A DNA stretch of 64,000 nucleotides from assembly GCA_023846275.1 (NCBI GenBank), contig CM043874.1:27501630-27565629 (forward strand), in the 5' to 3' direction. Numbering within the stretch: position 1 is the first letter of the stretch; each line of letters begins with the position of its first letter. The position numbers and the translations under genes are program-made. This stretch comes from Vanilla planifolia. Its lineage: Eukaryota > Streptophyta > Magnoliopsida > Asparagales > Orchidaceae. This document shows, one piece after another, positions 24,501-38,800 of the stretch. Under the pieces are notes generated by a model that was not told the DNA's origin, ran no database searches, and worked only from the letters and a program-made list of their open reading frames with translations.

Positions 24501-27500
24501 TTTCATCATAATTCACCATTTGTGCTTTGCAAGTTCACTTCATGTTGCATATCACTCCCAATTGGTATTGCACCACAATCATTGCAAGGGCTTCAAACCA
24601 CCTCAAATCTTATGAAAAAACCAAGGCAAAGAGTGATAACCTAAAAACATAAATGCATAAATCCCCAAAACTTGCTCTAAAGACCTTTCACAAGATTACA
24701 AGATGGCTATAGAAGCAATTCAAATTAGCCAACCCTAATGAATGGCTTTAGTGGTCCCCTAGGAAAATTAGAGAAACTCTCTAATTAATGAATTACATGA
24801 AACAATTTTGCTTAAGACCTTAAACCCTAAAAAAACCTAGATAATTGCCAAATGTGATATGAGATATTAAGGAGCTATCCAAACTGTTTAATACACATAA
24901 ACAAATGTAGTTCTTGTCTAACCATAGCTATTATAAAAGAAATACAACACAAATATATCATAAAAGTTTACACCATAAAAAAATACAAATTGATCATATA
25001 CAAAAATGAATAATAAAGTGTTTCATTGTTTTGAAGGGAAGCAATTCTATATATAGTGTAACAATCTTGTGAACCGTTGGTAGATATCTAATGATTCGAG
25101 ATGCTAAATGTAATTACCTTATTAGTATTTAGTTCATCTAGATCTCTAGAGCTCCATGCTAACTTAAAGATACAAGGTTAAAGGGATGTGCCTTTTGCAC
25201 CAACGAGAGTTGATCATGTTTGTTAACTAGTATATCTTATAAGGGCTTAATAGAACTCTTTTTTTAAGACTATCTTCTTGATGGATGGAGCAATATACTT
25301 CTAATGAAAGAAGCTTCTCATACTCAACTATAGATTCTTTTAACATAGAGGAATGTCTATAAACCTAGATTTGTTTTTCCTATGAGACACTATTCTTAAG
25401 AGATTTAAAGACAAAGTTCACAATGCAAGTACCAAAAATAGATTGTTGATTTTAACGATAGCCCCTAAATTAACATTAATACATATAACATATGCATGCA
25501 AAGAACAACTAAGATTTATGTGACCCATAGAATGAAAGAGAAAGAAATAATGAAGATAGCCAAAGAGACAAGCCTTTTCAAGAAGAAGGAAAAAAAATCA
25601 ACATATTTGGTGACACCAAATATGTCAACTACAAAAAAAATTGTAACCTTTCCAAGCATAAAGAAGGTTTCATTATTTTTTGGGAGGTAACAAAAGTGAA
25701 CCTCCCTTCAAAGCACAAAAGATTCTAGACATCGAAGATTACTGAATATGCTAAAACAATAAAGAGATTGCTTAGTAATTGAATTACAGTATAAAAAGAT
25801 GTAAGAGTCATTCAAAAGTTCTTTAACTAAGTAGTTTTTGTCAGGGGAGATCAATACCCAATGTAATCTTTTAAGCCATGGAAATCATTAAAGACACAAT
25901 CACATTGAGCAGTGTAAAATTTGAAGTATTAAATGCTAATTCACAATCTAGAAATTTAATGAAAACAATGAAGTGGCACACCAAGCTATGGATAATGGAT
26001 CTAGCTTTGGTCAAGCTTTAGAGTTTTCCTTTGAGATAAGGAGGGATTACCACTCAATTGATTGGAGAAATGATCTTTGTAGACAATCATAAAACTATAA
26101 CCAAGACAACAATAATGTGAGGCTATGCAAATAAAGGTTGGATTGAAGAGGGTAGAGATCCTTGATTAGGGATCCTTATCAAGGTGAAGTCCTTGGTGTA
26201 GTCCAAGATCCTAGTCGAGGATTCCTTGATGGAGGCAATTTAGATTTTAATATTATTATGGGAGATCTAAAATTTTGGTGTGTTAAATACCTTTTTCAAA
26301 AGTTTCATTATGAATTTTTGCTAACAAATTGGTTAATCCATAGTGAGGTGTGCTATTGAGAGAAATACAATCCAAACTAGATTCAGTAGTAATAAGATCA
26401 TTCGTTAATCATGAAATTGCTATGGTTGGCTATTGATATGAGTTACAATTGAAAATCACATAATGTCATGATACATGAATTGTATTTAAAATTAACAATG
26501 CATGATAAAAAAAATTCCTTACAAAAAGTAGATGTATATACAAAACACAAATCACATGATATCAAATAATCAATCAATACAAAACGAAAAATCTAGATCG
26601 AAGGTCAATCTTTTAAAGTTTGAATCAGTTGCCAAAACTTTACCATAAAGCACGGTTTTTGTTTTGCCTAGATTTTGTCCACTAAATCCAAAGAGGAAAA
26701 ACAAATAGATCAACATCCAAGGGATTACTTGAAGAAGCTCTATAATATTAAGAGAGAGAAAAAGGGGTATTGGAAAGAAAAAAAGAGAGATAGAAAGATA
26801 TCATTAAAAATCATATCAAAATCTTCGCCTCTTGAAGCCTCCACCTCTCATTTTGGAGTTCAAGTTAGAAATTTTGTCTAATTGGATTGGTACTAACTAG
26901 TAGATCCACCAAATTGGATGTGCATCAAAATCCAAAAATGCTTTACTAAAATGATTTTATTGTTGAAATCTAAATGACAAAAAGAATACAAGAGACCACC
27001 TTACAAAAGTGTTTATAAACTCAACTAAAAAACTCTAAAGGATGTAGGACTAAAACCATGACACGTGAAAAGGTTTTAAAACCCCAAACAAATGAAGAAT
27101 TCATCCACAGGTTGACTCTCTTCAACACTAAAGGTGATACACAAATTTGATGCAAGAAAAAGTAGAACACAAAACTAGGTATTGGCATTTGAAAACATCA
27201 TATCACACAAACCAAAATCACACTTGATAGTCAGCTAATTGTTTAGATGGTTAAGGCTAACCACATTGGGAGATTGAAGTTAACCATAGTGGGCGATCAA
27301 TGCTAACTAAACTAGGTAGTTGGTTGACTACTTTATGCATTGCAAGCTACTTGCACTACTCTGAAAAGTGTGCTCTTGTGTGCTCTCTAAAACGACAATG
27401 TTTATCATGAAAAAATATAATATAAGTTTGACATCCACACAAGGCAATTTCCAAATGTCATCTCGTCCAAGACAAATGAGTACTAAAATCAACATTGAAG

Positions 27501-28690
27501 AGTAGATCGATGGAAACTCTAAAGAAGCTCGTGTTTGGAGAACTTATACGAGATACCAACTTACATAGATGAAAGAACATTAACTAAGGATTACTTTGGA
27601 AGCTGGGGTAGCCAGATGGATGTAGCCACAGGTGCCATTGCAATGCACACAATGTGAAAAATGTTATAAATAAGATAGCCTATCTACATTGAGTCCGGCT
27701 AACCATGATTACAAATAAGATTCGAACAACAACCTCTTCAAGATATACATGTGTGTGCAAAACTCCTGGCCAAAGAAATGAAACCGTCTTCTATAATTCG
27801 TCTCCCAACATGGCATGAGATTTGATATATTTTAATCATAATGTCACAGCAAATAAGGTAGAGTGAATATATCGGATTCTTTTTACACCACTAAAAGAAC
27901 ACCCATTGTAAATAATGAACATTTACCAGTAAATCAAACTTCTAATGATGGTTGATGTTAAAAGCAAAAATAAGATCTAAATTGAAAAGAACTACAATAA
28001 TGGCAATCAAATCTAAATAATACGAAGGTCACACAAGAATGACTCTACGTACAAGTATACCTATGCGCCACATCAATGCAGAGAACAACAACGTTAAAAT
28101 CCATGCAAAACTTTGTAAAAAAACAGGGCTTTGAATCTTAAAGTTACAACATTTGCAAAAAAAAAAATCTCCTATTTTATTTTATAAAATTTAAAGACTG
28201 TCAAAATTCTGATTCACTTTGTAAAAATAAAATCCTATTATTCAATAATATCTATCAACAAAATTAGTGTTGTAAATTCCGAACAAAACTTTGTAAAATG
28301 AGTAAAAGGAGAAGATACGGATATCGGAGAAGGGAAATTAAATTTAAGAGAACATGGTGATATTGAAGTGGAACTAAATCAAATTCTATCCATCATATAA
28401 TTCTTCTACCAAAATTAAATTTTTTCTAAAATGATTTATGAATTTCAAACAATCGATCGAACTAAAAAAAAAGATAACAAGAATGTTTTCCAAAGCATGT
28501 ATAAAACTTTAATAAGCCAATTGGATCTGAAATTAAATCAGTAAAGCATTTTAATATCTATGAATAAAAATATCATTCAAAGGAACAAGCATGAACATTC
28601 AAATTTTGTGTAATAAACTTTATAAAATGGAACGCCTACACATTTGAAGTAGGACGCATATGCTTAAACTGCTACTTCGGTATCTGTTTT
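21565..28690. other. Long AT-rich intergenic stretch, no gene recognised
   Basis: I read all six frames by eye and found only short open stretches with no family signature. At 27,240-27,320 a phrase like ggttaaggctaaccac recurs in variant form three times. At 26,150-26,240 a locally GC-richer patch has agtccaagatcctagtcgag. Neither could be assigned. Old, unrecognisable transposon DNA is the likely content. Confidence 0.4.
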
Positions 28691-28699
28691 CTTCAAAAT

Positions 28700-29169
28700 T
28701 CAATAAGCAAACAATGCAGTAAGTCTTCCTCAGCTGTATTAATGATATGGTAAATTGCCTTACCTAACCAACAAAAATTTTGCTATCCCTTCCCTCTCTA
28801 TGTTTTACCAACAATGTAGCTTTATAGTTTCTAATACTAAGTTACATTTCAAGTATAATATCTGTACTTGAAGATTCTGCAAGCAAATTGTGATCTTCAT
28901 GGCGAAAGCAAGAAGTTGGGATTCAGATAACAATTGATTGCACGATATAAGTTGTATGTCAAACGTCATTTCCAGAGAAAATCAACAGAGTTTAAGATGT
29001 TAAGGTTGCTACCTCATGTTAAAACCTCCATCAAAGCTCATTTGCCACTTGAGACACAGGGAACAACCAACATCTGCACGTAAAGAATACCAAGGCAAAG
29101 CCATCTCTGGAATACAGAGTGCAAATTGCATCCACATCAGTATGAGAGGGAAGAAAGATGATGAAGGTT
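28700..29169 (-). other. Probable 3'UTR of the GT14/DUF266 gene
   Basis: About 470 bp below the stop is less AT-extreme and less repeat-like than the flanking DNA, and no transposon similarity is seen, so it is a plausible 3'UTR. No single clear AATAAA is present at a convincing position on the minus strand, so the polyadenylation site cannot be fixed. Confidence 0.35.
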
Positions 29170-29811
29170 TTAAAACTTCATCACTTTTGCAGTGAGGTTA
29201 AGTAGAAGTCCTAATGCATTGGGAGCAAACTTTCTAGCAAAAAGATAACAAAGAGAAGTTGGCTCGGAGTTGTATGTGCAGATAGTTCCATTATTTCTAA
29301 TTGAAAGGATGAACTCTGCTGTAATATTTTCAATGCCATATGTTGCTGGGTGAGGTCCATCCCTTGACCAATCAACCCAGGTGACACTCCGGTTAGCATT
29401 CAATTCTCCATGGAACATGTTCAAGTATGTAGGGATGTAGTGCTCATCAGGATAACAAGAGGGTTTACAGTATTTACTGAAGATGACATAACAACTGTAG
29501 TCTGCAACTATTTTCACAGCTAACTCACGGTTAAGTTCAAACCATTGGGAGCCTTTCCTCCACTGGTGGAGCTTGATATCAGGGTACATGTGACGACTGT
29601 AACGACCGCGTCCACGAGGGGAATCTTCGTCGTAGGATTCTACAAAACTATGATCTGAATTGATAAGGTATTTATAGACGGTCGGAAAATTGTAAACTGG
29701 GATGCAGCTCTCTGAAAGAAGAACAAAATGCTCGTTTGAGAAATCCAGCAAAGCATTGGCCATAAGACGCTTTTCTGCATCAATAAGAGATATCGACCCC
29801 CACCAAACTTC
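29170..29811 (-). CDS. Exon 2 (terminal) of the GT14/DUF266 gene (residues 176-388)
   Basis: The acceptor is ...CTTTAG just above 29,811. The first codons read [16 protein letters not shown], which continues the family consensus directly after the IPSE that ends exon 1. The exon holds most of the DUF266 domain: the ANALLDFSN and [12 protein letters not shown] blocks, the [20 protein letters not shown] loop, [18 protein letters not shown], cysteine-containing [15 protein letters not shown], and the C-terminal [13 protein letters not shown]. The stop is at 29,172-29,170. A start at the internal Met (residue 192) would cut the domain and is rejected. Both the splice and the stop are read directly from the sequence. 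Confidence 0.93.
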   Translation of the reverse strand, partial: EVWWGSISLIDAEKRLMANALLDFSNEHFVLLSESCIPVYNFPTVYKYLINSDHSFVESYDEDSPRGRGRYSRHMYPDIKLHQWRKGSQWFELNRELAVKIVADYSCYVIFSKYCKPSCYPDEHYIPTYLNMFHGELNANRSVTWVDWSRDGPHPATYGIENITAEFILSIRNNGTICTYNSEPTSLCYLFARKFAPNALGLLLNLTAKVMKF

Positions 29812-32800
29812 CTAAAGTTGGAAATAAATAAATAAATAAATAAATAAACTGTTGGAAAAATTGTAATGGTCACTGACATGCTCTTTTAATGGAAAAAATG
29901 CTTGCATCAACAAACAATCAAAACTAATTTCTTTGAGATTCACATCTACAAACCAAGAAGTTTTCAGGAAAGCAAACAATCAAAAAGGTACTTTTGGGGC
30001 TGTTCCATTGCTTGTGAGAAGTTGATAAAATGAGAACAAAATTATATTGATATTTTCAAGGGTTTCAATTTCAAATTAAGCCTTGTCAACTCCCAAGTAA
30101 TCACTTAGCCATCATTATTATTTATGGATAAAAACCATTATAGTTGTACTTTTTTGTGGAAGAATCTAACCAACATCCTTATTCATGAGAAAGGTTAATC
30201 AATGACATTTTCATGGTATGGTCTAACCGATCCACCATTTTCATGACAACAGATATCAAAGAGATAGTTTTGATAGAGAAGATCTAACAAACAACTGTCA
30301 ACAGGCTTGGGATTGAATGTCTAGAACACTTTTCATATGTATTGATCTCAGAAAATTTTAATCTTGATAATGATTTAAGAAATTTAATCATTTCCTTTTA
30401 TAATATCAATGTCTCACCTAACATTCACCTTAAAATCCCCTCTCAAATTTGCTAATTGCCATAAGAAATCAAGGAGAATCATTGTGGAGAAAAATACTTG
30501 TTCCACTTTTCTAACATAGATCAAATTATTCAATGGATCAAACCTATTTGATCAGCTCAAAAACATATCACAAAAATCTATAGCCACCATCCAAACTCCT
30601 GATCAAACAATCCAATAATCCTGCAAAAGGTTTTCAATGGCTTGGTGTCATCAATATTCCCAAAACCTGTTCTCTTAAGCCCCATATAGTCCAGTACCAG
30701 GTGGTCCACATCATTGGATGGATGGTCTGATGCACCAACACAGAACAGGTTTCCAAAACCTATAGTTTAGATAAAGAAAACTCTGTTTATAAAATACTTT
30801 GTTCATTGTGTGGATGAGCACTCTTACATGGCGTATAAGTAGTTCTCTAAAGTAAATAAGAGTCAGTTCATCCTTGTTACTTGGGTATAAGTGAATGTGG
30901 TAATTCTACATTTACTCAATTCTCCAAAACCCAAACTCTAGATTAAGCAAATATTTGATGCACGGTCTTCATAACATTTAAGATGATCATTGTCTACATA
31001 TATTAAGCCAAATTTAAAAACAAGACTATCTACCTCAAACATTTCTAATCATCTTTTTAAGTTGATAGTCATCAATGCACTTAGACCCTATAGGCTCATG
31101 ATGCTAATAATCTTTCTCCTTTTGAAACTTAGAATAGTGTGAGATGAAAAAAAATAGTTTCCCCTAAACCAGTGTAATACCAATTAGTAAGTTATAGGAA
31201 ATAACTAATCCTTAACAAGAGCATAAAGAGAAAATTTAACTAACAATAATTAAGTTGACTAACATGAACAAAAAATAATTATTTCAATAAGAGTATAACT
31301 AGTCAAACCAACTTATGGCAAATAGTCACCTTCAATGAAAATAGAGTACACATAAAAATAGTTAACATCTAGTAGTAGTCCATGTAACACAAAAGATCAT
31401 TCCATATAGATAATATTACTCTACTTTTCATCGTCATAAATAAGAGCCAGAATCACTGCAAAGTTCAGTTCATAGAAAGTGATCAAGCTTATCAACAAGA
31501 TCATGATGTAAATACAACTTGGTGTTAATCAATTGTCTTAGATCTCTATTGTAATTGATACTCATTGATTTAATTAATAAGGTGAATGTAGTCTTCCTTA
31601 ATAGATGATGCATAGTCACCTGTTTAGAGTTGCACGAATATCTAGCTTGACTAGTTCACTAAGTATGGTATTCCACCTAGGTGTGATAGTTTATAGTTTA
31701 TCAGAGTAAAGTCAAAAGATAAATTATATTTACTTGAAGAAGATGGAAAATAAAACCAGGTTCAAGAAGCATAGAATTATTTTCTTATGACAATTAGGAT
31801 AATGAATAGCCACTAAGAGGGACATATTACTGAAATAGTGCGAGCCGCATTCAATGATTGTTTTGTGATACTGAGGAGCATTACAATGGCAATTATATAA
31901 TGCGGTTTTTATCCTTAACTTCAAGAATCAATGTGCTTTGTAGTACAAATTGAACAAGGTAAACATTTGTTATAAGTCTTGATATTGAGCATAATTTGAA
32001 TTGAATATAGTGTTGATGGTGCTACAAACATTAACTCAATCAAATTTCTTACCATTAGTAAAGTTTCAAAGTTGAAACCCCCAACTTGGATACTTTTAGG
32101 TATTTGAAGAGGTCATCACAAATATTTCATTACGTTTCTCAATTATAAAAGTTTGGTTGATGGTAAATATACTTAGAACTATCTTGTTATTCAGAAGGCA
32201 ATAGTAATTAAATCATTTGAAGGCAAAAAAGAAGAGAAAAGATAGGAACTTAAAAAAACAATAGCAAAGCCTTAAGGACAATAATTCTAGTTCTTCCCCT
32301 TCTACACCAAATTTTGAGACAAGCCATTATTTCAAGAAATCAAGTTCAAGAAAAAAATGCTAAGTTAGACATCCAAAGCATCAAATGGCAAGAAGAATGT
32401 TAACTACAAGAAGAAGGCTGCTTGTTGCACATGATGAAATTCATGTTGAGAGGAGGAAATGAATTAACCATGGTCTATTACCAATTATAAGAATAAATAC
32501 GAAGGGCAAGAAATTTACAAAGGAGAAAACAACTACAAGCCTTAACTCAGCTAGAGTTGTTTGCTCTTTGAAGTCAAGTAAAGAAAGAGTTGATATATAT
32601 TATCATTGATTATGAATGTCACAACAATCTAATTGCTACAACTCTAGTGAAGAGGCTTGGTTTGGAGATAATATCACACCCATATCACCATATATTCAAA
32701 TGAATTAATGACTAGCTAGAAGTCAAGTTTGATCAATAGTGTCAGCGAGGTTTGCAACCAATCAAGTTACATTGAAGAGGGGGTATGCAATGTCATTTCA

Positions 32801-35800
32801 CTTAAAGCTTGCCAAGTCATTCTAAGTAGCCACAGCATGTGGAAATGGGAAGCTCTTTACATTTAACAAAAATAAAGGATTAGGCTTTGCAAGAGCAAGA
32901 GGACTTTATTCTTAAATGGGATTAAGGTACTTGACTTACTAGTTATGTTAATTCACTATGGTGAAAGAGATGCCAAGCCTAAAACCAAGAAGGTTAGTCA
33001 AGCAGAATCAAGAGCAGCAATAATTAGAGGTTTACCACTTAGATACACCACTTTAAGATGAACAACCTACAAAAGTGATGGTGCAAATTACCAATTAGTC
33101 GGGGCATCAAAGGAAGTAGCAAATATAGTGTGAAGTTTTCGGCTTCGTCAAATGCAAGCATAAGGCTTATAATAGAAGAGTTATTTCAAAGAGAGACACA
33201 TGATAAGAGAACTTGATCAAAACAGGAGATGAAAATATACAAAAATGTCTCATGGAGTCCCAAAATCAAGGTGATGGATTGAACACGATCAAATTGACCA
33301 ATTCTAGATCAAAAGTTGGCCATAATTAGAAGTTTTAGATCAAATAAATTGATCAAATCATTTGACCACAAAAATTAACCTAACTAATCTATCTATAGAA
33401 ATCTATTAAAAAAAATTAATGGGACATCACAACGCTTGCTTCAAAAGGGGCTCTATGCTTTAGATAACCAAACCATACAAAATAAAATAAAATAAATTAA
33501 ATAGTCTTGGTTGGATTTTGAAATCCACCAACTTGAAGTTTGTCGGGGATTTGAATTTTGAAGATCAAAGTCTATTTTGTAGATAATTATATAACCAATA
33601 TACTAAGATTAGATAGGATTTATCGAGTTTCTCAAGTTTAATAATTGATTGCATCTTTCAAAATTTATTCCAAGGGCTATTGTTACCCTTATAGGATTTG
33701 CAAAATTATCAATCTAGCATAAAATCATTATATCTAACAAGAGAGAGATCACTTAAAAATATTTTAATAAATAAAGTTGAGTTCCTAAAAAAAGATAGAG
33801 GTCCAACAAAAGAGAGATTCTTGTAAAATCTAAGAACTAAGATTAGAGATGTAGAAAGAGTTTCTTTAAAGAACTTTTAGGATATCAAAGTTCTGGGATA
33901 ATGGTTATACTCGACAGATTTGAAGGGCAAGGGTTTTTGCCACCTAGGGGTATGGCTTTGTCAATGCATGTATCTTAAGAGTTGTTAGGACTTTTCTAAT
34001 AGATGTTAGTTTTTTCTTATAATGATTTTCAATATATTTTCTCTCTACACTGTGCTATTTTTATGTTATGAAAATATTGCAACACAAAAAGAGAAAGCCA
34101 TGATAAATGATGTGAGTCAAGGCTAAGATAACTTTGTTTTAAGATTGTTGCAATATTATTTACATTTATCTTCTACCATCCTATCAATCAAGATTTGTTT
34201 CATTGCTAGATTCATTCTTTGAAGGGGCCTAATGCGAGAGACAAACAAGGTTCATTTCAAAGTAATTCGTTCCTACATGAGAGTATCAATTTAGTGAATT
34301 GAAATATTTTATTGCAAAATAAAATAAAGAAAGACATTTATTTAGGAAGATAGTAAAAAAGAAAGGAAGGGATGGCTCAAGAAAGGGAATGCTCTGTGTT
34401 ATTAGATGGGTAAGGTTAATTTCTAACAAAAAAGGTACACTCTTATGGAGATAGAGAAAAAGAAACTTCTGATATATACTTCGGAGAATTTCCAACAAAG
34501 TAGAATCCATCTCAAAATGTAAGATGATACCGAAGAGCTAAAAAGAACCTTTGATTAAGGGTGATGATAACCATCCATGATTTTCTCACTACTCCAAAAA
34601 GTAGTAGTACATTACATCCTATCAATATGAAAAGGAACCCAAAGGATGGTGTCTTTAGAAACAACAATAATAACAACAAATCTTTAGAGGAATACAATTC
34701 TAATTCCTCTTCCACATCAAAGTCTATGTTATGCCATAATACAAAAAGCCAATGCATTTGAGAAAAAACTGCTGGGTCTGGCACCCAGAGTTGACAATGG
34801 AGATGAGTAAGAGGAATGTCAATTAGGGGAAGAAGGTTTTCATAGCTATTGCAAATGATGACACTCATGTCAAGAGGAGGAGTGGATTAACAATAGTCTA
34901 TCATTGATGCCATGGATAAATGGGAAGGGAAAGAACATGACAAATTGCAAGTCTAAACTCAAAGAAGTAGACAGCTCTTTGAATTCGAATAAGTATCTAT
35001 CTTTGATCACAAATTTGGATATTGTAAGCTTGGTAGACAAGCTTAGCTTGGAGACAATATTATATCCACATCACAATGTGTTGGGACAGATTCATGACTA
35101 AGAGGCCAGAATGGATCAACAATGTCGGCTTAGTTTTGGTATTACTTATAAGTACAATGGCAATATGGTACACAATGTGGTGCTACTTGATTCTTGTTAA
35201 CTGATTCTAAGTACTACATATGTGAGTGGGTTGCCATCGAGTTATAGTGATGGCAAAGGAAGAGGCTTTATAAAGTTACGAAAGGTTTCACTCTTGATGG
35301 AGATCAAGTGTAAAGCCTACTTAGCCATGCATAGAACTTGTTACACTTATGCTAACTTGTTTTATGGGATGAAGGAGATGCCAAGCATATTGTGAAGGAT
35401 GAGAACTAGGATCAAGTGGAGATAGACTACTTGGATAGACCAACTTTGGAGGAGCTGTCCCTAAAACAAAGAGTGCAGGAAACCAGTTGGCTGTGGATAC
35501 CAAAGCAACACGAAGGTGGTCTGGGGTTCTCAACTTCCTCAACTATGACCATGAGATTTATAAGAGTGAGCCCTTTCTTTCAAAGGGGGGGAACAGATGT
35601 AATCAAGTAGCCAAAAGATGCATAAGAACTTCAATATAACCCTCAATGAATGATGAACCAGAACGGACTATCTGACTCCATATTAGATGGTGGTGATAAT
35701 CAAACAATCACATTAAATGCAATGAATGGTTGTCTAATTACAAGAATAGACCATCTAATCATCCCTTCCAAGGACATGGGATGAAAATGAACCATCATTG

Positions 35801-38800
35801 ATACCTTTTTCAATCTTTGATGTCGGAGATCTCTTGCTTCTTGGCTAGTGATTTTCTACTTGAAACTCATATCATCTATTGTCGTTGCAAAGATGATAGC
35901 CTATGTGACACTAAGAATGGAAATGCCTTCAATTATGTGGCAATTTGGATATGCCATCCTAAGGTAAACAACAACTCCAGGAATATCTCAAGCAAGGCTG
36001 GTCTCCTGCATTAAATAGCAGTTTTTTGCACTGTCTTCTTTTGTCAAAAGCCACACTATATGCTCCAACAATCGTCCTAGACTAATAGGGTAGAACTCTT
36101 TCTTTAAGAGCATCATGAACTAACACTTTGTACAATCCTTTTCAGCACTAATACGAAGGAGAGCATTTCACCAAAACAAGGATAATAAAGTTTCTATGTG
36201 CAAAAGATACATCATTGAAGTAGTATAGCCCTAAAATAAGAAATAAACCTCAATATTTCTTGGGACATGCATTCACCTTTTCAATATTTACCTACCACCA
36301 AAGGTCATAATCTCAAACATGGCTGCCACCATGAATGGCAATGGTTTCCATTATTAAAGTCAAGAGCAATGACATCTTTTATCTCTTTTAAAGCGATCTT
36401 CCTCACCGAAGTTTCTTTAGATAGTCATTCACCATCTCTTCTTTCATTATGCATTTTTTAATCAAGAATTCATTCTAGTTGCATAAATTGCAAACAAGAC
36501 CATGGAGAAGGCAACTTATTATTGTGTTAATGTAGGGGCCAATCAAAATTTTCATAAGAACCCTCTTTATAGCACAATTATTCTTTGCTAATGATGTACA
36601 TTTTGGGCCAAAACTTTGCACCATTGTCCGAAAGTTCGCCATCTTGAGTCTACTGTGTTGCATCCAATCAGAAATTCAATAAGGCCAAATTTTGATCTTC
36701 TTCAACAAGTGCATTGACAATAAAACAAGGAAAATGCTTGTGAATATATAATTTATATAATCATTATATGTGCATTATTTATTGTAAGTGCATATTAATC
36801 AATAGAATAAACATAATCAATTGACACAAGCATACTTCATGCATATATACTTTTGGTAATAATGCACACATAAAATTAAACAAGCATTATTTAGTTCACA
36901 CACATTTCATTTTATGGATTTATGTATCTGATAATTAAATAAATAAATTATGTGCACATCATTTAATTCATAAATATAAAATTATACACATTTTGCATAC
37001 AACACAAAACCCGTATTAAATAATTTCAAACCAGATAAATTATTTTGAAATGGCTAGACTTAGCCAAATTCTCAAGACGATTCAACTCAAACTTGATCCC
37101 ACTTCGAGTTAGATTGATTTCGAGTTTTTCAAAAATGACTAGAACCAATTTCGAGACAACTACAAATCAACTTGAAATTGGATCATCTTTGCCCTTTTGA
37201 TGGGTAAAAAATTAATGAATATATCAAGCAGGAGCCACATCAATTCCCAAAAATGTCAATGCATCAAACCTAGGGGAATCTATTTTGATTGTCGACATAA
37301 CTAAATCCCCAAGTTTTGCTATAAAGTCGTCCCATTTAAGTCTCATGGAACTTGGTGCATTTCAACATGCTAAAGAACTTTAAGAAGAGCATGTATTCCT
37401 TTACTACCCACTTCTAGTTTCAACGGTGCCAAGGACTTGGTTTATGATTAGCTAAGAATCATTGTAGACCAAAATATTCTTAGCACAAACTATGATGTCT
37501 AGCCATAATCCTCCAGTAAGCATCACGCATTTTGCATGATTATTATCCATAACAAAGTCATCTTGGTAGATCATGTATTGTGATGACTTCTAAACTAATA
37601 AGACCAACACCAAGCTCATTAAGCTCGTTACTAAACTCTTCTCAGGCTCTATCAAACTACATGCTCCAACTAGTTATTGTCTCCTAAGATCAATCTCCAC
37701 TAAAATATTTAATCAATGAGAAAGTCAACAATTACCTAAACTTTTATGAAAGTGAAGGAAGTATATGTAACTCTATATTAACCCCACCTAAAGACCCCCT
37801 TCTAAAGCCTCTTGAAAACATCAAGAGTCAAGGATGCATAAGAACGGCTTATCTACCACCAACTTCATCCCATGCCTTCGAAGTAAGGTTGGGATCACCT
37901 AGATGCCAAGACAAGAACCAATCCACAGGGAAAGAATATCACGTCATTGGATCCTTGAGAACATGGCTTGTGTAGTTGATCACAAGTTGTTTCTTGCTCA
38001 AATGAAGTCCACACTAATTACAACAATCATAACAAGTAGTTCAACTAAAGCCAATTCCCCTTAATGTGAACTGCTAAGAAAAGGAGAGTTCAAATAGGAT
38101 CTATGATCAATGAATGCTTTGTTACAATCCGTAGTCTGCTACATCTGAAAAGTGATTTGAAGGAGATTTATAGGTGCCTCATTGTCCATGGTGTTGCAAA
38201 GGAAATGGCTCAAGGGAGTGATATGGCCAGTTAATCAACATTCTTTGTTAGGAAATTGGGGTGAAGGCATGTCTATAATGTCTAAAACTTTCTTTAACAT
38301 ATTCTTAAGCTAACCTCCAAAAGTTTTGCTTTTGATGAGAATAAATGATTAGCATAAGACTTGACATTCATTTCAAATTAAGCTAGAAGCACTCTGTGAT
38401 TCATTCTTTGATAAATAAGACTTACATTCCTAAAGAAAAAAAAGCAACAACTTTTGACAAAATTCTCTCATATCTCAGGCAAATTCTATATGTTAGATGG
38501 GTTGAGCTACAAAAAAAAAAGGTGAATTATATATTTTAAAAAACTCTTTATTACTTTTTCAAACTCTTTTGTGTGAAATAGAAAATAAAAAAAATACTAA
38601 TAAGTAAATAATACAAATATTTTTGGATGATTCGATCCAAACCCCAATCTAAATATACCCTTGGTATAATGACTAAATTTTCACTAATACAACCATGCTC
38701 TTTTATTAAAAGACTAAGAGAAGATCCACAAAAGAACCTACAAAGAGCACAAAAGGGACCTATAGAGAGCACAAAAGAGCCATAAACAGCAAAACTCAAA

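Noticed and set aside
29640-29879. Overlapping minus-strand frame at exon 2
   Set aside because: It is out of frame with the DUF266 domain and runs through the splice acceptor and the AAAT microsatellite.
34512-34868. Minus-strand 118-codon frame in the intron
   Set aside because: It is the antisense reading of the low-complexity Asn/Ser-rich gag tail of Gypsy copy 2; its Leu/Phe runs come from that repeat.
36475-36663. Minus-strand 62-codon frame in the intron
   Set aside because: Too short and without any recognised motif; not supported as a gene.
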